DNA of 64,000 bases from Chitinophagales bacterium (GTDB lineage Bacteria; Bacteroidota; Bacteroidia; Chitinophagales; JADIYW01): assembly GCA_019694955.1 (NCBI GenBank), contig JAIBAX010000022.1, positions 1 to 64,000 on the forward strand. The letters are read 5' to 3'. How positions within the stretch are numbered: the first letter of the stretch is position 1; each line of letters begins with the position of its first letter. The position numbers and the translations under genes were made by a program. Positions 36,089 through 44,804 of this stretch are shown in pieces. The notes below the pieces were generated by a model, which was not told where the DNA came from, did no database searches, and worked only from the letters and a program-made list of their open reading frames with translations.

Positions 36089-36718
36089 ATGCAAACACTC
36101 ACTGCCATCTTCCACCAACCATTGCGACCGTCACAAATCGATGATTTTAGGAAAGCTGTTACTACTTTTACCCATAACGACCTTTTCCATAACCACGATG
36201 AGCAGTCCACCATCAGTCGATATCCGCTCATCCATTATCGCGTACATGGTGGAAAAGCCGCCATATTTGCTGTCAATGAGGGTGCGCAAGCGTGTCAGGA
36301 TTTGTTGAAGAATAAGGAGTTTGTAGAAACCTTTGGCGGCATGTATAGTCAGGATACAGACCGGAATTTCGAACCGCACATCCTTGCTGAACCCTGTAAA
36401 TATAGAGTTTACCACTATATTCCTTTTAATCCGGAAACCTATCCGGTGTATAAACAATTACCCGATATGAAGGCACGGATAGAGCTGCTGGAAAGCCAGT
36501 TGCACAAACATATCAATAGCATGCTAAGTACCCTTCACCAACCGCAAGACGGCATCACTATCAGCATCTACGACCTTGATAGAGTAGAAAAGGTAAAGGC
36601 GTATGGTGCCCATTTGATGGCCTTTGATTTGGTCATAAACGCCAACATACTGCTTCCCGACAGAATCGCCATTGGCAGAAAAATGGCGTTAGGCTATGGA
36701 TGGATGTATAAAATGTAA
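36089..36718 (+). CDS. cas6: Cas6 crRNA-processing endonuclease
   Basis: A 209-residue Cas6, which cuts the repeat RNA to make crRNAs. The C-terminal glycine-rich loop RIAIGRKMALGYGWMYKM (192-209) is typical of Cas6 proteins of Bacteroidota type III-B. N-terminal His residues in the first ferredoxin fold (e.g. in STISRYPLIHYRVHGGKA) are candidates for catalysis. It ends the cmr operon. Confidence 0.85.
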   Translation: MQTLTAIFHQPLRPSQIDDFRKAVTTFTHNDLFHNHDEQSTISRYPLIHYRVHGGKAAIFAVNEGAQACQDLLKNKEFVETFGGMYSQDTDRNFEPHILAEPCKYRVYHYIPFNPETYPVYKQLPDMKARIELLESQLHKHINSMLSTLHQPQDGITISIYDLDRVEKVKAYGAHLMAFDLVINANILLPDRIAIGRKMALGYGWMYKM

Positions 36719-36782
36719 AACCACAGCAAGTTCTTTGACGTATTGATTGAAACCGCAATTCTGACATTAGAGTTATTACTGT

Positions 36783-36827
36783 AAACCATAACAACATCTT
36801 TGAAAATCAAGGAAAAGGTTCAATTCC
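36783..36827 (+). repeat. Degenerate copy of the RT gene start
   Basis: 36 of 45 bases match 36936-36980, which carries the ATG and first codons of the reverse transcriptase gene. Here ATG has become ATA and the frame stops after about 24 codons (SLKIKEKVQF still readable). The rest of the 222-base gap 36719-36940 shows nothing I can name; it could hold the promoter of the adaptation operon. Confidence 0.75.
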
Positions 36828-36940
36828 ATATTCCCGTATTTCCGTGTCCCACGGAAACCTGAGTAGTTACTTTGTCCTTCCGCAGATTATTTATTTCAAT
36901 TGTGCTTAAAAATGTGTATCTTGAATGAAAACTGCAAACC

Positions 36941-37978
36941 ATGATGTCATCTTTGAAAATCAAGCAACAAGTTCAATCCTTACTACGCTCAAAAAGTGTA
37001 GATGACCTGGCAAAGGTGCTAAAGTTTACCGCTGAAAACATCACCCTTCTCTCTATTTCAAAGAAGTATGAAGTGTATAAAATCCCAAAAAAGGACGGTA
37101 GTTTCAGAATGATTGAAGATCCATATGCACCATTAAAAGCATTGCAAAAAAGATTAAACGAAGTGTTACAATGTTATTATGCCACTATCCGCCCTTCTCC
37201 GGTATATGGATTCTGCATTTCCACATCACCTGATAAACCCCTCAATATTAAAACAAATGCTCAAAGACATGTTGGCAATCCTTGGATGATTAATATCGAC
37301 TTAAAAGACTTCTTTCATCATATCTCTGAAAAAAGAGTGCAAAACATTTTTTCGACCAACTTTAAACATTGGGATAAAAATTTAGTAAAAACAATGGCTG
37401 CTATTGCTACCTACAAACACCGATTACCAATGGGCGCACCCACTTCTCCAGTGTTATCTAACCTAGCCTGTATAAATCTTGACCACGAATTGCAAAATTT
37501 TACCAAAAATAGCGGTATCACCTTTACAAGATTTGCGGATGATTTTACCTTTTCGGCGCACCACGAACTCAATAAGAATGATATAGATATCATCTTTTCT
37601 GCACTACACCATTATGGGTTTTTAGAAAATCAGAAGAAGGTGGTAATATATCCTCCAGACGACATTAAAATAGTAACAGGTTTAGTGGTAGGCAATGATG
37701 ATGTTTCACTACCAAAAGATTATATCCCACAGTTGTTGATTGAAATTGACCGACTAAAAAATATTCTTAGCGTAGAAAAGAGATATCAAACTGGGATGTC
37801 TAACAAAAAATTGCAATTGTTCAAACAAGAAATAGAAGGGAAAATAAACTTTGCTACTACCATTTTAGGCAATCAACATGTTGATATACAACATATAGAA
37901 CAAGCTTATATAGATGCAACCGCACCTGAAGATGATTATTTATCTATGAACTGGTTAGAAATGCCTTACAGCTTATAA
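36941..37978 (+). CDS. Retron-like reverse transcriptase of the adaptation module
   Basis: A 345-residue RT with fingers-palm only. YEVYKIPKKDGSFRMIEDP is motif 1, PSPVYGF lies at 85-91, motif A is NIDLKDFFHHI (D120), LPMGAPTSPVLSNL is motif B, FADD at 198-201 is the catalytic motif C, and VTGLVV (245-250) is the VTG element of retron RTs. No maturase, HNH or Cas1 fusion. cas1 follows 9 bases downstream. RTs beside cas1 allow spacer capture from RNA; most known ones resemble group II intron RTs, so this retron-like form is less usual. Confidence 0.9.
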   Translation: MMSSLKIKQQVQSLLRSKSVDDLAKVLKFTAENITLLSISKKYEVYKIPKKDGSFRMIEDPYAPLKALQKRLNEVLQCYYATIRPSPVYGFCISTSPDKPLNIKTNAQRHVGNPWMINIDLKDFFHHISEKRVQNIFSTNFKHWDKNLVKTMAAIATYKHRLPMGAPTSPVLSNLACINLDHELQNFTKNSGITFTRFADDFTFSAHHELNKNDIDIIFSALHHYGFLENQKKVVIYPPDDIKIVTGLVVGNDDVSLPKDYIPQLLIEIDRLKNILSVEKRYQTGMSNKKLQLFKQEIEGKINFATTILGNQHVDIQHIEQAYIDATAPEDDYLSMNWLEMPYSL

Positions 37979-37987
37979 ATAATAAAT

Positions 37988-38965
37988 ATGATAATAGTTA
38001 TAGAAGAATACGGTATAAATATTGAAAAGGACAACTATTCTTTCAAGATTTCCGGAGCAATAGGGACTCGAGTAATTAGTCCGTACAAAGTTACTGCTTT
38101 TCATATTTACAAACCCTGTCAAATATCTTCTCCAGCCATACTATTGGCAGCGGAGTTTGAAATTCCTATTTTGTTTTTAGATAGTACAGCTCAAGTGAAA
38201 TCCATGCTTTGGCAACCCGGTTTTGGAAGTATCTCAAGAATCAGAAAACAACAGTATTTCTTTTGTCAGAGTGAAGAAGGTGTAATATGGGTATATGCTA
38301 ATTTTTTATTTAAACTCAATGGCCAATTGAACAATTTGCAGGCTTTTGAGAAGCATAATGCCGAGATTTTTCAAGCCATACAACCATATAAGGAAAAAAT
38401 ATATCACCTTCAAAAAAAATGGAGTGAAATACCGGAAGATAGCTCGTTAACTAAAACAGTACAATATGAGGCATATAGTTCAAAAATTTATTGGCAGGGA
38501 ATAAAAAGTATCCTCCCAACATCATTTAAGTTTGAAAAAAGAAGTAAGCATCCTGCAAAGGATATGTTTAATGTATTGCTTAATTATGGCTATGGAATGT
38601 TGTACAACCAAATATATTTAGCCAGTATAACAGCAGGACTAGACCCATATTTAGGAATTTTACATAGGGATAATTATAAAACTCCGTCATTTACTTTTGA
38701 TGCCATTGAACCCTTTAGACCTTGGGTGGATAGGTTGGTAGTACAAATTGCCTTAGAACAATATATGGATGAATCCCATTTTGACAAAGGTGAAAATGAA
38801 GTAATACTCAACAAAAAAGGAAAATCAATATTTATACCAAAGATGATAGAGATGTTGCATGCATATACTTATTTTAATCAAAAGAGAGTGAAAAGAAAAG
38901 ACCAAATACAATATTATTTAACCAAGCTAGCAAAAGACTTGCTAAAATCGCATAAGGATGCTTAA
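37988..38965 (+). CDS. cas1: Cas1 integrase
   Basis: A 325-residue Cas1 that integrates new spacers. The metal ligands are E161 (VQYEAYSSKIYW), H226 (YLGILHRDNY) and D238/E241 (FDAIEPFRPW). The N-terminal beta domain is YGINIEKDNYSFKISG. It overlaps cas2 by 8 bases and follows the RT gene by 9 bases. Confidence 0.95.
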   Translation: MIIVIEEYGINIEKDNYSFKISGAIGTRVISPYKVTAFHIYKPCQISSPAILLAAEFEIPILFLDSTAQVKSMLWQPGFGSISRIRKQQYFFCQSEEGVIWVYANFLFKLNGQLNNLQAFEKHNAEIFQAIQPYKEKIYHLQKKWSEIPEDSSLTKTVQYEAYSSKIYWQGIKSILPTSFKFEKRSKHPAKDMFNVLLNYGYGMLYNQIYLASITAGLDPYLGILHRDNYKTPSFTFDAIEPFRPWVDRLVVQIALEQYMDESHFDKGENEVILNKKGKSIFIPKMIEMLHAYTYFNQKRVKRKDQIQYYLTKLAKDLLKSHKDA

Positions 38966-39254
38966 GATAATTACCTATGATATCAGTGAAAATAGAAAAC
39001 GAACAAAAATAGCTAAATATTTAGTTAGAATGGGGTTAACAAGAGTGCAGTATAGTATTTTTGTAGGGGATTTGCCATTGTTTAGATGGAATCAAATCAT
39101 TTTAAAACTTTATTCTTATTTGGAAGAAATTGATGAAACCGACAAATTATATGTACAAGAGATTAGTAAAGAAAGTTTTAAAAATATGGTTATCTTTGGA
39201 GAATCACCCAATTTTGAAGAAATTTTAAACGAAAAAAAAGTATGGATTATTTGA
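38958..39254 (+). CDS. cas2: Cas2
   Basis: A 98-residue ferredoxin-fold protein, MLKIITYDISENRKRTKIAK, with the conserved D8 after the first strand and a GLTRVQYSIFVGDL second strand. It forms the Cas1-Cas2 integration complex. 70 bases separate it from the first CRISPR repeat. Confidence 0.95.
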   Translation: MLKIITYDISENRKRTKIAKYLVRMGLTRVQYSIFVGDLPLFRWNQIILKLYSYLEEIDETDKLYVQEISKESFKNMVIFGESPNFEEILNEKKVWII

Positions 39255-39324
39255 AAAAAATGCGAGTCAAAATGTTAAAAAATGCTGTAACTTATTGTAA
39301 ATAAGTTCATTACAAAAAGTTGCG
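39255..39324 (+). promoter_or_regulatory. CRISPR leader
   Basis: 70 AT-rich bases between cas2 and the first repeat; the direction follows from the degenerate repeats at the far end of the array. Too short to hold a long leader, so the promoter may lie inside cas2. Confidence 0.6.
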
Positions 39325-40646
39325 GTTAGAGATACCATTTAAAGAATATAGGATTGCGACTTTTAAATTTTCCATAAGACAAAATGTGATCTTTTTTGTT
39401 AGAGATACCATTTAAAGAATATAGGATTGCGACACCTGATTGGCAAACCACTCGTTTGACCAAAGTATGAGTTAGAGATACCATTTAAAGAATATAGGAT
39501 TGCGACTGACTAACCCTCTGCGTGTTAATAGTTCTATTCTACTCGTTAGAGATACCATTTAAAGAATATAGGATTGCGACTTTTCAACATTGCTTGAATT
39601 TCTATGTTTAATTTTGTTAGAGATACCATTTAAAGAATATAGGATTGCGACTACCTTTACCGCTGACATTTGCAGGCTTGAACTTATCGTTAGAGATACC
39701 ATTTAAAGAATATAGGATTGCGACCGATTACTTCAACAGATGAAGTCTCTATTGTCATGTTAGAGATACCATTTAAAGAATATAGGATTGCGACAATACG
39801 TATACTTTCATTATATTCAAAGATTGTGTTAGAGATACCATTTAAAGAATATAGGATTGCGACACATATCATGAATGCCATAACCCAAATTTTTATTAGT
39901 TAGAGATACCATTTAAAGAATATAGGATTGCGACTCTGGCATTTTTACTTCGATAGGCAATTCATTCATATGTTAGAGATACCATTTAAAGAATATAGGA
40001 TTGCGACTCAGAGGATACAACTTCCTTATGTGTAAACATTACAGTTAGAGATACCATTTAAAGAATATAGGATTGCGACTTCTTTGGAATTGTGTCTATA
40101 ACATTGTTGTTGTGGGTTAGAGATACCATTTAAAGAATATAGGATTGCGACATTTATTGATTTAATTTTCCATAAAACGGATTCCCCTGTTAGAGATACC
40201 ATTTAAAGAATATAGGATTGCGACTGCTATGCATCAACTCAAAGAAATCTAATGTATATAAAGTTAGAGATACCATTTAAAGAATATAGGATTGCGACGC
40301 GTACAGTGCCCAACATACTGTCCCCGTTAATAGAGGTTAGAGATACCATTTAAAGAATATAGGATTGCGACCCACTTCTGCGTAGAAATAGAGATTAAAT
40401 CGTTCTGCGTTAGAGATACCATTTAAAGAATATAGGATTGCGGCTTGAAAGTGAGAAAAGTCTAACTACTCACTACTAATTACTCAATACTAAAATTCAG
40501 AGATACGATGTCGCATTACGTACTACGAAAAACGCACGACGCTCTCAGAGATACCATTTAAAGAATATAGGATTGCGACATTGAAAACAATAGAGAAATG
40601 ATTACTGTGAGTTAGAGATACCATTTAAAGAATATAGGATTGCGAC
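39325..40646 (+). CRISPR. Type III-B CRISPR array, 18 repeats
   Basis: 36-base repeats starting GTTAGAGATACC and ending ATAGGATTGCGAC. Starts of the first sixteen: 39325, 39398, 39471, 39545, 39616, 39689, 39759, 39828, 39899, 39972, 40044, 40116, 40189, 40263, 40336, 40409. Then a 99-base interval, a repeat with altered first bases at 40544 (CTCAGAG) and a last one at 40611. Spacers are 31-38 bases, all different. The repeat at 40409 ends GCGGC instead of GCGAC. Degeneracy at the distal end puts the leader at the cas2 side. The last 8 bases of the repeat, ATTGCGAC, would form the crRNA 5' tag and resemble the AUUGAAA(C/G) tags of Cmr systems. Confidence 0.97.
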
Positions 40647-40678
40647 AGTAAAACGATTTGTAAGGGACTGTATTTTTT

Positions 40679-40775
40679 AGGTCAGGTCATTCAGGGCATT
40701 CCGTCTGAAGGGTTACTTCGCTATTGATTTGATAATGAATAATTTAAAATTATAAATTTTGAATTTTAAATTTTA
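40679..40775. repeat. Intergenic composite repeat, copy 1
   Basis: A segment from GGTCAGGTCATTCAGGGCAT to the motif AAATTATAAATTTTGAATTTT; both parts recur on the other side of the oxidoreductase gene (42020-42228), in reversed order. Confidence 0.55.
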
Positions 40776-40879
40776 ATTTGCCCTCAACACGCTTGAATAA
40801 TCTTGCATTTTTAATTTTTAATTCAACATTTATAAGCATTCGCATTATCGCAATACGAAAATCGCAATTCGAAAATTCC

Positions 40880-40887
40880 TATCTTTG
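40880..40887 (+). promoter_or_regulatory. Bacteroidota -7 promoter box
   Basis: TATCTTTG fits TAnnTTTG and ends 4 bases before the ATG at 40892, which implies a leaderless or near-leaderless transcript. Confidence 0.55.
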
Positions 40888-40891
40888 CCCT

Positions 40892-42022
40892 ATGCAGCTC
40901 AGCTATTGGGAGTACGACCGCTATTTTAAACATATCGACGTTGCCATCGTCGGCTCCGGAATTGTCGGACTGAGTGCCGCTTTCTACCTGAAAAAGAAGT
41001 TCCCGAAGAAGAAAATCGTCGTCCTCGAACGCAGCTTCCTGCCCTACGGTGCCAGCACCCGCAACGCCGGATTCGCCTGCTTCGGCTCCATCACCGAACT
41101 TCAAGATGACCTCACCATAATGTCCGAAGACGAAGTCTTTACACTCGTTGAAAAGCGCTACAAAGGGCTGCAACGCCTGCGCCACCACCTCGGCGACAAA
41201 AACATCCGCTACATCCCGTGCGGCGGCTACGAGTTGTTCACACAACAAGATAAAGCGGTTTACCAAAAAGCCATAGAAGAACAACACTATTTCAATACAA
41301 CCATCGGGAAACTGCTCGGCAAAAAGGACATTTATACCAATGAAGACAAGCACATAAAAAAGTTCGGATTTCGAAACATCGAACACCTCATCAAAAACCG
41401 CCTGGAAGGACAGATAGACACCGGAAGAATGATGGACACCTTGTCAGAAAAGGTGCGCCACCTCGGCGTAAACATACTCACCGGAATACCCGTTGACCGC
41501 TTCGAAGCCTCCGGCGATTCCTTGACAATATTTGCCAATGGTGTCGAGATAAAGACAAAGCAGTTGCTGATTTGTACCAATGGCTTTGCCAAAAACCTGC
41601 TGCCGGAATTGGACGTAGCGCCTGCTCGGGCACAGGTATTGGTCACCAAACCCATAGAAAACTTGAACTGGGAAGGCACTTTTCACTATGACAGAGGCTA
41701 CTATTATTTCAGAAATATCGGCAACAGAATCCTCTTAGGGGGCGGCAGAAACTTGGATTTCAAAACAGAACATACGACAGAATTTGGCCTAACAACCTTG
41801 GTTCAGGAAAGGCTGAAAGAGCTGTTACACGAAACCATCGCACCCGGAAAAAATGTGGAAATTGAACGGCAATGGAGCGGCATCATGGGGCTAGGATCTT
41901 CAAAAAAGACGATTGTACAACAAGTGGACAAAAATGTCTTTTGTGCTGTACGCATGGGCGGCATGGGCGTGGCATTGGGGATGATGATAGGAGAGGAAGC
42001 AGCAGGAATAATTTATAATTGA
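40892..42022 (+). CDS. FAD-dependent oxidoreductase (DAO family)
   Basis: A 376-residue flavoprotein of the D-amino-acid/glycine oxidase family. The Rossmann FAD motif is VAIVGSGIVGLSAAFYLKKK (17-36), with VVLERSFLPYGASTRNAGFA next and a C-terminal GLGSSKKTIVQQVDKNVFCA. The start at 40892 is chosen because the -7 box abuts it and the upstream frame is A/T-repeat DNA. It lies upstream of hutI with a 464-base gap; it could oxidise an amino acid-derived substrate, but none can be named. Its 5' half is GC-richer than its neighbours. Confidence 0.85.
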   Translation: MQLSYWEYDRYFKHIDVAIVGSGIVGLSAAFYLKKKFPKKKIVVLERSFLPYGASTRNAGFACFGSITELQDDLTIMSEDEVFTLVEKRYKGLQRLRHHLGDKNIRYIPCGGYELFTQQDKAVYQKAIEEQHYFNTTIGKLLGKKDIYTNEDKHIKKFGFRNIEHLIKNRLEGQIDTGRMMDTLSEKVRHLGVNILTGIPVDRFEASGDSLTIFANGVEIKTKQLLICTNGFAKNLLPELDVAPARAQVLVTKPIENLNWEGTFHYDRGYYYFRNIGNRILLGGGRNLDFKTEHTTEFGLTTLVQERLKELLHETIAPGKNVEIERQWSGIMGLGSSKKTIVQQVDKNVFCAVRMGGMGVALGMMIGEEAAGIIYN

Positions 42023-42470
42023 AAATTTTAAATTATAAATTTTGAATTTTGAATTCCCTTCCACAACGCCGTCATAGCGAATTCTTTTTCGTGGAGACGA
42101 AAAAGGAAGAAGCCCCCGATTTTAATCGGAACCAGTAAATGCAACGACTGAAAGTAACTGTCCTTTTAAGGTTCTGTCATTCCGTGCATTGCGTCTGACG
42201 GGGTTGCTTCGGTATTGTCATAACGAATACATTTATTTTTAGCAAAGACAGTATGAAGCTATTCGCTTTGCTCAAATACCTCGCAAACCCGTGATTTTTA
42301 TTTTTTTAACCTACATATCCTCGACAACCAACCCCTCCCAACGCCGTTATGGCGAGTTCCATTTTTGCTTAGGCAAAAAAGAACAAAGCCATCGACATTA
42401 CTCATACGCAATACGCAATACTCAATACACAATACTCAAATCGCAATACGCATCACGTAACCCGTTGTTT
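42020..42470. repeat. Repeat-rich 464-base gap
   Basis: No gene between 42023 and 42486. It holds the AAATTATAAATTTTGAATTTT motif, a GCCGTCATAGCGAATTC block resembling one near 42340, GGTTCTGTCATTCCGTGCAT (related to 40679), and a run of degenerate CAATAC/CGCAATAC tandem units (42400-42455). Confidence 0.5.
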
Positions 42471-42474
42471 TTTG

Positions 42475-42482
42475 TATATTTG
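42475..42482 (+). promoter_or_regulatory. Bacteroidota -7 promoter box of hutI
   Basis: TATATTTG fits TAnnTTTG and ends 4 bases before the ATG at 42487; no room for a leader. Confidence 0.55.
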
Positions 42483-42486
42483 TTCT

Positions 42487-43734
42487 ATGGAAAGAGTGCA
42501 ACTGTTTATCCATATACGCTTCCTTTGGGGTGTTCATCCTGCTAACCTTCTAAGAGTGGAAGGTGAACAAATGTCTGACTTGCCCATGATAGAAAATGCA
42601 TGGTTGAAGGTCTTGAATGGGAAAATATTAGGTGTCGGGAGGATGTCCGATATAAATCTTGCTGAGGAAACCGACTCCACCATCATCGACTTGCAAGGAA
42701 AAAGCATCCTGCCAGCATGGTGCGATTCACACACGCACCTCGTGTTTGCCGCTACTCGGGAAGAGGAGTTTTTACAAAAAATTGAAGGGAAATCGTATGA
42801 AGAAATTGCCGCTTCCGGCGGTGGAATCTTAAACTCCGCCCTAAAACTACAAAGTACACCGGAAGATGTTTTGTATGAGCAAGCAGCAGCAAGATTATCT
42901 GCCCTCGTTGCCACCGGAACGGGTGCTATAGAAATAAAAAGTGGCTATGGGTTGAGTGTGGAGGGTGAATTGAAGATGCTGCGCGTTATCAAGCGGTTAA
43001 AGCAATCATTTCAAATTCCGATACGGACCACCTTTTTAGGAGCGCATGCCTATCCTACAGTTTTTAAAAACGACCATCCTGCATATATCCGCCTAATCAT
43101 CGAGGAGATGTTGCCAAACATCGCCGCCGAAGGTCTTGCAGACTATATCGATGTATTTTGCGAGCAAGGATTTTTTTCTTTGGAAGAAACCAAGCAAATC
43201 GTCGAGGCAGGTCAGAAATTTGGACTTAAACCCAAATTGCATGTCAACCAGCTTTCCAATAATGGTGGCGTTCAGTTGGGTGTGGCCATGAATGCACTTT
43301 CTCTCGATCATTTGGAAGAAATTGGACAAGCAGAAATCGAGGTGTTGAAGGGAAAGGCGACGATGGCAACATTATTGCCGGGATGTTCGTTCTTCTTAGG
43401 CATTCCTTTTGCGCCAGCAAAGACCATGATAGAAAATGGTCTTGGTATTGCCCTCGCCAGCGATTTTAATCCCGGTTCGAGTCCTTCTGGAAATATGCAT
43501 TTTATTTTGAAACTGGCATGTATAAAAATGAAACTTCTCCCAGAGCAGGCAGTGAATGCGCTGACTTTAAACGGCGCATATGCGATGGAGTTGAGTGCCG
43601 ATTTTGGAAGTATTACCAAAGGCAAAGCAGCCAATTTTATCGTTACCAAACCAATCGACCATCTGGTGAGCCTTGCATATCATTTTGGTGATAACCTCAT
43701 CGATTCAGTGTATATTTGCGGTAAGAAATGGTAA
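42487..43734 (+). CDS. hutI: Imidazolonepropionase
   Basis: A 415-residue amidohydrolase that opens imidazolonepropionate to formiminoglutamate (step 3 of histidine degradation). The metal-binding DSHTHLVFAATREEEF block, GSGYGLSVEGELKML, and FNPGSSPSGNMHFILKLAC are family signatures. The start at 42487 is chosen over the 42472 TTG because the -7 box precedes it. It overlaps hutG by 7 bases. Confidence 0.95.
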   Translation: MERVQLFIHIRFLWGVHPANLLRVEGEQMSDLPMIENAWLKVLNGKILGVGRMSDINLAEETDSTIIDLQGKSILPAWCDSHTHLVFAATREEEFLQKIEGKSYEEIAASGGGILNSALKLQSTPEDVLYEQAAARLSALVATGTGAIEIKSGYGLSVEGELKMLRVIKRLKQSFQIPIRTTFLGAHAYPTVFKNDHPAYIRLIIEEMLPNIAAEGLADYIDVFCEQGFFSLEETKQIVEAGQKFGLKPKLHVNQLSNNGGVQLGVAMNALSLDHLEEIGQAEIEVLKGKATMATLLPGCSFFLGIPFAPAKTMIENGLGIALASDFNPGSSPSGNMHFILKLACIKMKLLPEQAVNALTLNGAYAMELSADFGSITKGKAANFIVTKPIDHLVSLAYHFGDNLIDSVYICGKKW

Positions 43735-44723
43735 ATTTTATTCATAGCGAAGCAACGACCCTGATTTCAAAAAGATCTGGGGAGCAGAAATTGGGCGAGG
43801 TCATTTTTTTGCCCGATTCTTGGGAGGTACTTTCCATGTTTAAGGGGAAATTTGTCATTGTAGGTATTCCGGAAGATATTGGAGTACGGGCTAACTACGG
43901 TCGCCCCGGTGCTGCGAAAGGGTGGGAGCGATTCCTACCTGTATTCTTGAATATTCAGGCGAATCATTTTATGGCCAGTTCAGAAATCGCTGTGCTGGGT
44001 GCGGTGGATGTTTACGACCTACAAGTAGAAGCGGAACAGTTGGATATAAGTCAAGATATTACACCACTCAGGAACCTCGTTGAGCAGTTGGACGAAAGGG
44101 TCTTTTCCGTCATTTCAAGCATCGTGGCACTGGGGAAAATACCCATCGTCATTGGTGGCGGGCATAATAATGCCTTTCCGATATTGAAAGCTTTTGGCAA
44201 AAGCACACCCATCAATTGCCTGAATATCGACCCTCATGCCGATTGTAGGGCGTTGGAAGGCAGACATAGCGGCAATCCATTTAGCTATGCCTATGAGCAG
44301 GGATACCTCAAAAAATATCTGTTGCTCGGCATGAACGAGTCTTATAATAACAGCGATATTCTAACCGCACTTGAAAAAATGCAGGCAACGGTATTTAGTT
44401 ATGAAGATATTTTTGTCAAGAATGTTTGTTCGATTGATGAAGTGAAAACAGCAGTTGTCGAAGAATTGGTCGGCACCAAAGTTGGTTTTGAGTTGGATTT
44501 GGATAGCATCACAGATTTTCCGGTGAGTGCTGTAAATCCAAGTGGGTTTTCACCTGAGATGATTCGTTCGTTGGTATACTTTTTTGCCGGCAACTTGCAA
44601 CCAATATATTTCCACTTGCCGGAATTTGCACCGGAATTAGCATCCAATAATGATAATCGTTATGCAAAACTTTTGGCTGCATTGGTCACGGATTTTATAA
44701 AAGGTGTGGATAGCGCACTGTAA
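43728..44723 (+). CDS. hutG: Formimidoylglutamase
   Basis: A 331-residue ureohydrolase (arginase superfamily) that splits formiminoglutamate into glutamate and formamide. Manganese ligands are visible in GGGHNNAFPIL, NIDPHADCRALEG and FELDLDSITDFP. A two-gene operon with hutI, with translational overlap. Confidence 0.92.
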   Translation: MVNFIHSEATTLISKRSGEQKLGEVIFLPDSWEVLSMFKGKFVIVGIPEDIGVRANYGRPGAAKGWERFLPVFLNIQANHFMASSEIAVLGAVDVYDLQVEAEQLDISQDITPLRNLVEQLDERVFSVISSIVALGKIPIVIGGGHNNAFPILKAFGKSTPINCLNIDPHADCRALEGRHSGNPFSYAYEQGYLKKYLLLGMNESYNNSDILTALEKMQATVFSYEDIFVKNVCSIDEVKTAVVEELVGTKVGFELDLDSITDFPVSAVNPSGFSPEMIRSLVYFFAGNLQPIYFHLPEFAPELASNNDNRYAKLLAALVTDFIKGVDSAL

Positions 44724-44770
44724 TGTTAACAAGTAAAGGACTTTCTCATGATTAGCGATGCATTTATTCT

Positions 44771-44778
44771 TAACTTTG
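44771..44778 (+). promoter_or_regulatory. Bacteroidota -7 promoter box
   Basis: TAACTTTG, 26 bases before the ATG at 44805. The following AACTTAGTTAGG could be an operator for the regulator itself, which is speculative. Confidence 0.45.
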
Positions 44779-44804
44779 TTAAGAAATATAACTTAGTTAG
44801 GTAA

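Noticed and set aside
36783-36980. Diversity-generating retroelement (template/variable repeat)
   Set aside because: The matching pair includes the RT start itself, mismatches are not confined to adenines and no variable target gene lies nearby.
39690-39903. Small ORFs of about 60 codons inside the CRISPR array
   Set aside because: They are made of repeat and spacer sequence.
42291-42545. 84-codon ORF overlapping the hutI start
   Set aside because: It lies in degenerate CAATAC repeats and conflicts with hutI, which has clear domain evidence.
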